This document shows positions 56,836 to 64,000 of a DNA stretch of 64,000 nucleotides, piece by piece. The DNA comes from Ochrobactrum quorumnocens (lineage in GTDB: Bacteria > Pseudomonadota > Alphaproteobacteria > Rhizobiales > Rhizobiaceae), in NCBI RefSeq assembly GCF_002278035.1, contig NZ_CP022605.1, positions 968,013-1,032,012 on the forward strand, written 5' to 3'. The stretch's first letter is position 1. Each line of letters begins with the position of its first letter. Under the pieces are notes generated by a model. The model was given only the letters and a program-made list of their open reading frames with translations. It was not told where the DNA came from and did no database searches. The position numbers and the translations under genes are program-made.

Positions 56836-58263
56836 GAAATGGGTATACCTCCTCGTTTGTTGGAAAAATTAAGCCTCAACTGCGCTCTAAACTATCTCAG
56901 GAAATAAGGGGGGGAAGGGGTATGACTGGCGCAGGCATGAACGCCAACATTCGACCTAGCTTATGGGCTCGGTTGAGTTGATCGTAAACTTGCGGATAGT
57001 TAGGCTCGTATGCTCTGCCACAAAGAACAGTTCCTCGTCATCTTGTGTTTCTGTGAAAACCTTCGGTAGCATCAGATCTCAAGATTTGCGGACCACATCA
57101 GGGAAAACATGAGTTGTCTGGCGGTTTTCTTTGCCGGCTTGACTTAAAAGGGTGAGGCATGCCGCACATGAGAGATTGTATCCACACATTTCAAATCCCA
57201 CTCGATAGATTGATTAAAAGCCAGATGGCCGATGAAATCTTATGAGAACAAAATTGGGTAAGTATTCTCAGCACCAAATTTAGCTACAAGGACACGATCA
57301 TGCAGTAACTTCGTTGTAAGTAGGGATTCTGGATCAGGCTTGCCACCAATTGGCATAGACCGCTTCTTTGGTCGTTTTTCATGACGAATCCCGTTGGTAA
57401 AAGGTATGGTGTTCGCTTTTCGTTAAGCTATGACATGACGCATGATATACGACGGGCTGGAGGCAAGTAGCAGCGTCAATGGCGCGGAGTTTGGTCCGAT
57501 TTTTCACGATGCTCTGGCGGATTAGGATGAGGGGGTGCCAAATGAATATTAGCTTGCCCCCCAGCAACCGTTCTCCTGATTGATTATCCGGGTGTGTAGG
57601 CATTTTTCCGCTATCGCCCATACCAGTAATTGGAATCACCGGCGGCTTCAAGATTTAGATTGAGGATCAGGCGTGGCTCGGCTTTTAAAACCCGCAATCA
57701 CACACTGGATGCGATTATGGAAAAAGCGATGCTCTTCCCACTCGAGAGACTGCTCGCGAACTTTCAGGCAAATGCTCAACAAGTGCCGGTCTATATTGAC
57801 TGCGTGAAAGCCGGCTTACGGGGGTGCCAGTCAGCCCTATATTTGAGCAGTCACGGCTAACCTTCGTCCTCTTTACGCGAATGACTTTGACTGTTTGACT
57901 GCCTGCCGGGTTGTGGTTCGGGCGGGGTGCTCCATTCCGTATGGATTCTGAGGATACTAGCAACTGAAAGTGCGCAATGTGGCGAGCGAGTGCTGATAGC
58001 GATCAGTCTCAGTTTCGGACCAGACAACGTCATTCATTACACCAGCTTCCCGTCAGCCGATATGTGAGATGGTCCAGAGACCGGCAATTCATTCGTACAA
58101 ACAACCATAGCCATAAAGCAGATAGCACTGGAAATTTTGCCAAGATCTATGGCTTCGATGCGGACAAAACTCGCCTAAGAGGAAAGCAAGCCGGAAACGC
58201 AGCAATGTTGATCTACCGGCTACCAGTCGGCTCGTACCAGCTTCGCGAGAGATGTGAGAGCGA
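56836..58263. other. 1.4-kb region without a confident gene
   Basis: No credible gene on either strand. Frames at 57379-57651 (minus) and 57630-57860 (plus) lack family likeness. The right edge of the mobilization segment probably lies in here. No tRNA or direct repeat that could be an attachment site was found by eye. Confidence 0.45.
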
Positions 58264-58298
58264 TTGACATAATGATGTAGCGACGTCATGATGTCGGT
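58264..58298 (+). promoter_or_regulatory. Promoter and GntR-type operator of the TSUP operon
   Basis: TTGACA (58264-58269) and CATGAT (58287-58292) are 17 bases apart. The near-palindrome CGACGTCATGATGTCG (58281-58296) covers the -10 and lies 3 bases before the GntR start, so autoregulation is likely. Confidence 0.55.
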
Positions 58299-59042
58299 AT
58301 GATGATAGAGACAGACCACGCACCACTTTACGCTAAGGTTGAGGCTACGTTGGCATCCGAAATTGCCAACGGCATTCTCGCTCGCGGCGCTCAACTTCCA
58401 CCTGAAGATATTCTGATTGAAAGGTTCGGTGTCAGCCGAACGACTGTTCGAAAGGCAGTCGAAAATCTCGTCGTGCGCGGATTGGTGGAGATTCGTCGCG
58501 GCAAGGGAACATTTGTTACCGAGCCGAAGATTCTGCAGGAGCTGACTGAATTGAGCGGGTTTGTGGAGGACATGATCGCTCTAGGCCGGAATCCAACCGC
58601 AAAACTGCTGGATAAACGTCCCGTGCCCGCCAGCGATGTCGTCGCGGCGCATTTGGGCATTTCCGTCGGAACGCAGGTTTACCGTATCGAGCGGGTTCGT
58701 TTGGCCGATGGTGTTGCTATGTCGTTCGATGAAACCTATTTACCCTTGGACATTGGCGAGAAGATCGGGAGCAACGATCTGGAAGCGGAGCCGATCTTTT
58801 CGTTGCTCGAGAACAAGTATGGCCTGCCGCTTGTCGAAGCGGAATATCATCTAGAAGCTATCACAGCAAACGACCAAGTCGCCCAGGCGCTGGAGATCAC
58901 GCCCGGAAGCCCTGTCTTTCTGATCGAGCGGACCTCCTTTTGTGAAGGTCCGAAGCCGGTTGATTATGAAAAGCTCTATTATCGCGGCGACCTCATTAAG
59001 TTCACCACCCGCTTATCGCGCCGGTCAAGGCAGAACCCATGA
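58299..59042 (+). CDS. GntR-family regulator, HutC subfamily (UTRA domain)
   Basis: 247 residues. The N-terminal winged helix shows LPPEDILIERFGVSRTTVRKAVENLVVRGLVE-type GntR features (LIERFGVSRTTVRKAVENL) and GKGTFVTEP. The C-terminal UTRA ligand domain has YRIERVRLADGVAMSFDETYLP and VFLIERTSF. It is the first gene of a coupled operon with a TSUP transporter (ATGA overlap). Likely senses a small organic or sulfur compound handled by that transporter. Confidence 0.93.
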   Translation: MMIETDHAPLYAKVEATLASEIANGILARGAQLPPEDILIERFGVSRTTVRKAVENLVVRGLVEIRRGKGTFVTEPKILQELTELSGFVEDMIALGRNPTAKLLDKRPVPASDVVAAHLGISVGTQVYRIERVRLADGVAMSFDETYLPLDIGEKIGSNDLEAEPIFSLLENKYGLPLVEAEYHLEAITANDQVAQALEITPGSPVFLIERTSFCEGPKPVDYEKLYYRGDLIKFTTRLSRRSRQNP

Positions 59043-59908
59043 TTGGAGTTCCTGATATGGGGGCGACCGGTGCTCTATCGCTATTTGTTGCTGCCTTCGG
59101 CGCAAGCGCGCTTGGGGGTGTTCTCGGTATGGCAAGCGGTATATTCATTGTCCCAGTCCTAACAATTCTGTTCGGTATCGACATCCACGCTGCGGTCGCT
59201 GCTAGCTTGGTGTCGGTAATTGCGTGTTCGTGCGGCAGCGCGGCACCGCTCCTGAAAGCGCGTATGACCAATGTAAGGTTAGCTGTCGTCCTGGAGACTG
59301 GAACGACGTTGGGCGCGCTTACCGGGGTGTTTCTGATCGGGATTATTCCGGTCGCTTATCTGTATTTGTTATTTGCCGCTATTCTCGTTGTGTCAGCGCA
59401 ACAAATGCTCAACCGCCGCCGTGATGTGAACCAGCCGACCGTATACGCGCAACGAAGTTGGGCAACACGGTTGCGCCTGCACTCCGCAGTTCCCGATCGC
59501 ACAGGGGGAACCGTTGCGCCTTATCATGTAGGCTCCGTGCCGATGGGTTTGTCGCTAATGTATGGGGCCGGTCTGGTCTCGGCGTTGCTCGGAATTGGTA
59601 GCGGTCTGCTAAAAATCCCCGCCATGGATACGGCCTTGCGGCTTCCAATCAAGGTTTCTTCAGCAACCTCGAATTTTATGATTGGGGTAACGGCATCCGC
59701 GAGCGCGGGCGCCTATTTCGTTCGCGGTGACATAAATACAGCAATCGCCGGTCCAGTTGCGCTCGGCTCTGTTGCGGGGGCCTTCGTGGGTGCGCGGATG
59801 CTGATGGGTTTTTCCGGTGACAAGCTCCGCATCGTCTTGGTGATAGTGCTTATGTTACTGGCTATCGCGATGGCGGTAAATGGATTCAACCTGCATTTCG
59901 CAGCGTGA
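59039..59908 (+). CDS. TSUP (TauE/SafE) family sulfite/anion exporter
   Basis: 289 residues with about eight membrane spans and the two internal family motifs: LGGVLGMASGIFIVPVL near the start and ALLGIGSGLLKIPAM in the second half. TSUP proteins move sulfite, sulfoacetate or other organic anions. It overlaps the GntR gene by 4 bases and is followed by a DUF1634 gene, its usual partner. Confidence 0.93.
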   Translation: MIGVPDMGATGALSLFVAAFGASALGGVLGMASGIFIVPVLTILFGIDIHAAVAASLVSVIACSCGSAAPLLKARMTNVRLAVVLETGTTLGALTGVFLIGIIPVAYLYLLFAAILVVSAQQMLNRRRDVNQPTVYAQRSWATRLRLHSAVPDRTGGTVAPYHVGSVPMGLSLMYGAGLVSALLGIGSGLLKIPAMDTALRLPIKVSSATSNFMIGVTASASAGAYFVRGDINTAIAGPVALGSVAGAFVGARMLMGFSGDKLRIVLVIVLMLLAIAMAVNGFNLHFAA

Positions 59909-59921
59909 CAGGAAAATTCCC

Positions 59922-60236
59922 ATGGACAAATACTTTAGCAGAGCCGCGGGGGAGGAGCGAGCTATCGCCAGATTGTTGCATTATGGCACGGGACTGGCTT
60001 CATTTGTCATCGCAGCAGGATTGGCGCTTCAATGGCTGCACCCCTTCATAAGGACGATTTTTGGCGTGAGCGGATACGAATTGGTGAAAGCTGGCGTTGG
60101 CCTATTCATTTTTCTTCCCGTCTCTAGAGTGATCCTTATGCTCATCCAGTTTTCACTAGCACGGGATCACGCCTTTATCGCGATTTCAGCGTTGGTCCTG
60201 ACAGTGGTCGGAGCTGGCTTCTTGTTGGGCATTTAA
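59922..60236 (+). CDS. DUF1634 membrane protein
   Basis: 104 residues from ATG 59922 (AGGA upstream). Three hydrophobic segments (GLASFVIAAGLALQWL, VGLFIFLPVSRVILMLIQF, ALVLTVVGAGFLLGI) and the LLxxGTxxA-like start match DUF1634 (PF07843). These small proteins regularly follow TSUP genes and may be accessory subunits. Confidence 0.9.
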   Translation: MDKYFSRAAGEERAIARLLHYGTGLASFVIAAGLALQWLHPFIRTIFGVSGYELVKAGVGLFIFLPVSRVILMLIQFSLARDHAFIAISALVLTVVGAGFLLGI

Positions 60237-61081
60237 TACGTGTTTTTCTGTATGGCCAGCAGTGTTCATCGCATACGTGCCAAGCTTTCACGCACGACAC
60301 CTCTCGTCTTAATGGCTATCGCGGCATATGCAGAGATTGTCGATCGCATCTGCAAACTCTGATAGCGTTCAGCCATCTCTTCAGTTTAAACGAGGATTGT
60401 GAAAGCAAGATCGCCAGTCAGGTGCATGAAACGGAACAGAGTGCCCAGCAAGTTCGAGTCCGGGCAATTTTCAGTTCTTCAAGTGACTGAAATATAAACG
60501 ATTTGGAAATGCTTACACGACGTTTGGGAGGAAACGTCAATAATTGGGTCGAAACGATCATCTGACGCTCGAACATAAGCTGATAGCCAAAACCCAAATG
60601 AGAGGGGCGCGCTCACAGGCAGTGTATAACGCCTTTATCGGCTCTCAACTTCATTAAAAAAACATACACAGATCACCCTGCATGTGTGATGTTGGAAGAA
60701 TTGAATTTTTAATTAGTGTACTCGAGTGCCCATGCGTAAGCCTGCGCCTGAGGCACAGGCTCGCCATGCCTAAGGACGGAGGTTTCGAAGACATCTTTGG
60801 CAGGAACTTTTACAGGCGAGGTTGACATTTTGGGCTGATTATATTGATATCAAGGTAGATTATTGATCATCACTGACAAACTGTGGACCCCAAAGGGAGT
60901 TCAGTATAGACAATGCAGTCACTGCCCTTCCTGGGGAGAAAGGCGCAGCAGGCGATAACCCCGCTTGTCGCGTGGTGTCGGTGGCATTCTAAATGATACG
61001 CGCTGACAGAAGGCGAGCAGTGCGGCGTGCGGTATCAAGCTTGTTCGAAATAGTAAAGTTTTATTCTGGGAGGAAATAATT
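60237..61081. other. Intergenic region
   Basis: About 845 bases, no gene. An imperfect palindrome (GCCTGCGCCTGAGGCACAGG, 60741-60760) stands out. GGGAGGAAATAATT at the end is the ribosome-binding site of the VOC gene. Confidence 0.4.
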
Positions 61082-61528
61082 ATGAAGATCGTGACCAGCT
61101 TAAGTTTTCAGGGCCAGTGCCGCGAAGCGTTTGAATTCTACGCCAAGGTTCTGGGCGGGAAGATCACTGCGGCCATGCCCTATGGTGACGGTCCTCCAGA
61201 CATGCCAATCACCGACGATAAACACAAAACCTGGCTCATGCACTGCTGGCTCGAGGTTGGCGATCAAGCTCTAATGGGCGCCGACATGGATGTTAAATGG
61301 GCACCGAATATTGAAAAGCCCAAGAACGGCTTCGATGTCACCTTGCATGCTGCAGACAAGGCCGAAGGGCAGCGTTGGTTCGAGCATCTGTCTGAAGGCG
61401 GCAAGGTAGTCATGCCGTTTGAGGAGACCTTCTGGTCGCCGGGCTTTGGTTCGCTGATCGACCGGTTCGGGATCCCGTGGATGGTCAATACCATTCCGTC
61501 GACCGGTTGGGCCTCGTCTCAGGGCTGA
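61082..61528 (+). CDS. PhnB-like VOC superfamily protein
   Basis: 148 residues. It begins MKIVTSLSFQGQCREAFEFY with FYAKVLGGKI, then LEVGDQALMGAD and the end FGSLIDRFGIPWMVN, the pattern of the PhnB/glyoxalase-like branch (3-demethylubiquinone methyltransferase-like annotation in databases). Small cytoplasmic protein; catalytic role of this branch is not settled. Confidence 0.92.
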   Translation: MKIVTSLSFQGQCREAFEFYAKVLGGKITAAMPYGDGPPDMPITDDKHKTWLMHCWLEVGDQALMGADMDVKWAPNIEKPKNGFDVTLHAADKAEGQRWFEHLSEGGKVVMPFEETFWSPGFGSLIDRFGIPWMVNTIPSTGWASSQG

Positions 61529-61647
61529 TCCAGAAACGCCGTTAAAATATTCGGTGGGGTGTCAGTAGCGTTGATAAGAGACATTCCTCTGACATAAACC
61601 ACTTTCCAGTGCCTGAACGTCAGCGGCTTTCTGGATCGGGGGAGCAC

Positions 61648-62856
61648 ATGGATCTTTCATATCGCTGGGTCATCGTGGCGGCAGGTGGCCTTTTGGGCTG
61701 CGTCGCCATTGGAGCCATGTTTTCGTTGCCTGTGTTCCTGCGGCCGATAGCTCTGGATACCGGTTGGTCGATAACCGGCATATCCGCTGCTATGACGTTT
61801 GGTTTCCTTTCAATGGCCGCCGCCAGCATGGTGTGGGGTGGCCTCTCCGATCGGTTCGGGCCACGGCCGGTCGTGCTCACGGGTTCAATCGTTCTGGCGG
61901 CGAGCCTCGCTCTCGCCAGTCGGGCGGGAACGCTCAGCGAATTCCAGACACTGTTCGGCGTTCTGGTCGGCGCAGCGACCGCAGCCGTCTTCGCGCCGAT
62001 GATGGCCTGTGTGACCGGCTGGTTTGATACGCAGCGCGGTCTCGCCGTTTCGCTGGTTTCTGCAGGTATGGGCATGGCGCCGATGACCATGGCGCCATTG
62101 GCGGCATGGCTGGTGACAATCCATGACTGGCGAACTGCAATGTTGATCATCGCCGGAACTGCGGCGGCTGTGATGATTCCCGCAGCACTTTTGGTCCGCC
62201 GACCACCAGCGCTCGATGCGGGAACAGGCGAATTCGCAACGAACGAACCGAAGTCGAACATGAGCGTCAGGCAGGCGGTTCGCTCGCCGCAGTTCATCAC
62301 CCTGATGCTGGCGAACTTCTTTTGTTGCGCGACCCATTCCGGCCCGATCTTTCACACTGTAAGCTATGCGGTAACTTGCGGGATCCCAATGATTGCGGCT
62401 GTGTCGATCTACAGCGTCGAAGGACTGGCCGGCATGTTCGGTCGTATCGGGTTCGGTCTTGCAGGAGATCGGTTTGGTGCGCAGCGGATACTGGTGCTTG
62501 GACTTTTGGCACAGGCCTTCGGTGTTCTCGCCTATGTATTTGTTTCGACACTCGGTCCGTTCTACGCGGTGGCAGCGCTGGTCGGATTCATCTATGCTGG
62601 CACAATGCCACTTTATGCTGTGATTATCCGCGAGAATTTCCCACTGAAAATGATGGGTACGATCATTGGCGGCACTGCGATGGCAGGCAGTCTCGGTATG
62701 TCGACCGGCCCGTTGCTGGGCGGCCTGATCTATGATCGATTCAATTCTTACGCGCTAATGTATGTTGGATCGTGGAGCATGGGACTGGTGGCTGTTTTGA
62801 TCCTGCTAACATTTAGGCCTTTTCCCGCCCGTCAGCCAAGTACGGTACCAACTTAA
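61648..62856 (+). CDS. MFS transporter (oxalate/formate or monocarboxylate type)
   Basis: About 402 residues from ATG 61648 (GGGGGAGCAC upstream; frame open to 61609). Twelve membrane spans with the cytoplasmic motif GGLSDRFGPRPVV after span 2 and GRIGFGLAGDRFG in the second half. Overall like MCT/OFA-group carriers. Stands alone; substrate unknown. Confidence 0.92.
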   Translation: MDLSYRWVIVAAGGLLGCVAIGAMFSLPVFLRPIALDTGWSITGISAAMTFGFLSMAAASMVWGGLSDRFGPRPVVLTGSIVLAASLALASRAGTLSEFQTLFGVLVGAATAAVFAPMMACVTGWFDTQRGLAVSLVSAGMGMAPMTMAPLAAWLVTIHDWRTAMLIIAGTAAAVMIPAALLVRRPPALDAGTGEFATNEPKSNMSVRQAVRSPQFITLMLANFFCCATHSGPIFHTVSYAVTCGIPMIAAVSIYSVEGLAGMFGRIGFGLAGDRFGAQRILVLGLLAQAFGVLAYVFVSTLGPFYAVAALVGFIYAGTMPLYAVIIRENFPLKMMGTIIGGTAMAGSLGMSTGPLLGGLIYDRFNSYALMYVGSWSMGLVAVLILLTFRPFPARQPSTVPT

Positions 62857-62981
62857 ACAAGCCACAACGTAAACCCGAGCGGTTCATCAGCACAAACGAG
62901 CTTAGCATTCGAGGCATTGAACCACTTGCGCATCGAGGCAATGTTCTAAGGCATACTTGTCAAACATGGTTGGTAAAACGA

Positions 62982-63307
62982 TCAACGCATCTTAAGAACC
63001 TCGCCGGTGCGACGATCGATTACAACGCGCATATCATTATCACGAGTATCAATACCCATCACTATATATGCATTCCGTCGTTCTACCACACTTTCCACTT
63101 CGTCCATTCCCTCATCACTTGAAATTCTGGTTGCACGACGCTCACTAGTTACGCTGCGATCCCGGCAGCTATCACGCTGTATTTGAGGGCTACTGTCCGG
63201 GTTAGCTCGAATTCCATTGGGAGCTATCCAACGCTTTATGCATTTGCCGGGCCAGTGGAAACTAGAGCCGACACGATCACCGCACCGATTGCCAAAAATT
63301 TCTACAT
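62982..63307 (-). pseudogene. Broken gene for a small secreted PepSY-like protein
   Basis: Two halves of one gene lie in different frames. At the 5' end (63307 downwards) ATG is followed at once by TAG, then by a signal peptide KFLAIGAVIVSALVSTGPANA-type sequence ending in a stop. The 3' half, in another frame, ends with YIVMGIDTRDNDMRVVIDRR then TGEVLKMR, typical of short periplasmic PepSY/BA14K-like proteins. At least one nonsense change and one frameshift separate them. AGGTG sits before the dead ATG. Confidence 0.6.
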
Positions 63308-63500
63308 GGCACCTATCCATTTCGGACTATCGCCCATCAACAAAGCAAGGCGTCATACCGCAATACGTTCCTGTTGAACCGTTCAACTCTCCTAACGTTC
63401 TGGATATCCTGTGACTGAACCAGTGCGAGAAACTTGTTTGACCGCACATCCACTTCAAAGAGCTCTGATCGCGCTAGGTGCCTTGTTTAGGCGAATGGAA

Positions 63501-64000
63501 CTACGCCGTGTGGACGAATTGACTCAGGTATAAGTTTTCCGGTTCCAGACTTTCTCTCGACGTGATTCACATATTGCTGACGTGATTTGGAGGTCAGTAA
63601 TGTGCACCAAGATGACAGAAAATGACTATGAACTGGCACTTGAGGTTTTTCGGACTTGTCTGCCAGCCGTTGGCGCGAAAGCTAAAAATGACCGCCTATT
63701 CCTTGAGGCGTTGCATTATTTCACCCTTCACAACATCTCATGGCGGGCTTTGCCTGAGCGGTTTGGTAACTGGAACAGCGTATGGAAGCGTTTTGACCGT
63801 TTAGGTAAAGCAGGTGTTTTCGAGGACTATTTTTCCATTTTGGCTGGGCTTGATGAAAGCGCTCATCTTATCGCTATGTTCGACAGCACCGTCATTCGCG
63901 CCCATGTATCTGCAGCAGGCGCTAAAGGGGGCAGGAAGGTCAAGCGCTCGGCCGGTCTCGTGGAGGGTTCGGAACCAAAATCCATCTGAAAACCGACCGA
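63501..64000 (+). mobile_element. IS5-family (IS427-like) insertion sequence, copy 2 (runs off the window)
   Basis: From the left inverted repeat (GCCGTGTGGACGAATT, 63505) to the window end the sequence repeats copy 1 at 34091 with one difference (A to T at 63553 relative to 34143). Same orientation, 29,410 bases away. The flank on the left differs from that of copy 1, confirming the boundary near 63500. Confidence 0.9.
63600..64000 (+). CDS. IS5-family transposase (partial at window end)
   Basis: Identical protein to copy 1 as far as it is visible. Start ATG 63600 with GGAGGTCAGTA upstream (open from 63582). The first frame stops at 63989; the -1 frame continues out of the window after the same slippery AAAGGGGG at 63924-63931. 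Because both copies share this, the frameshift is likely programmed and not a mutation. Confidence 0.88.

Noticed and set aside
60440..60475. tRNA T-arm-like string (AGTTCGAGTCCGGGC)
   Set aside because: No matching acceptor, D or anticodon arms around it.

Overview
The window reads as an accessory-rich stretch of an alphaproteobacterial replicon. A member of the Hyphomicrobiales close to Brucella/Ochrobactrum fits best. This is inferred from a Ti-type TraA relaxase with divergent traC/traD and a rhizobial-type oriT, near-perfect EcfG-type general-stress promoters (GGAAC-N16-CGTT), an IalB-family exported protein, and two autotransporters that resemble the Brucella/Ochrobactrum large autotransporters. 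No rRNA, tRNA, CRISPR array, rep or partition gene was seen, so chromosome and megaplasmid cannot be told apart.

Layout. (1) 0.7-15.1 kb: a DctB-like membrane histidine kinase, two large autotransporters with almost identical beta-barrels but different passengers, a small conserved protein, an IalB-like secreted protein and an OmpR-type response regulator. Each autotransporter has an upstream cluster of 10-bp-phased AAGTG repeats, as expected for an OmpR-type regulator. I propose that the kinase and regulator, which bracket the island, control it. (2) 15.5-25.2 kb: a dipeptide system made of an M55 D-aminopeptidase, a serine beta-lactamase/DD-peptidase-like hydrolase, a Dpp/Opp ABC transporter (DppA-, B-, C-, D- and F-like genes) and a divergent LysR regulator. 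It probably takes up and hydrolyses D-amino-acid-containing (cell-wall-type) peptides. (3) 25.8-30.8 kb: small stress proteins (YflT/glycine-zipper, PepSY-like, DUF892/YciE) under two EcfG-type promoters, then decayed IS3 and IS5 elements. (4) 31-42 kb: gene-poor, decaying DNA with an orphan protein that may be an immunity protein, a cysteine hydrolase, an intact IS5-family element, a stress-promoter-driven flavoprotein, a ligD pseudogene (two stops, three frameshifts), an orphan XRE regulator and a DUF1330 protein.

(5) 42.6-48.8 kb: an IS701-family element, an SDR dehydrogenase and a complete tripartite tricarboxylate transporter (tctC-tctB-tctA). (6) 49.5-56.8 kb: a minimal mobilization module with a DUF736 gene, a WGR-domain remnant, traD-traC, oriT and a full-length traA relaxase-helicase, but no type IV secretion or coupling-protein genes. 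It could move only with help from another element. (7) 58.3-62.9 kb: a GntR regulator with TSUP exporter and DUF1634 protein, a PhnB-like VOC protein and an MFS transporter. (8) 63-64 kb: a dead secreted PepSY-like gene and a second copy of the IS5-family element, cut by the window end. The two IS5 copies lie in the same direction 29.4 kb apart and enclose regions 4b-7.

Functions are assigned from sequence motifs read by eye. Database and structure searches were not possible.
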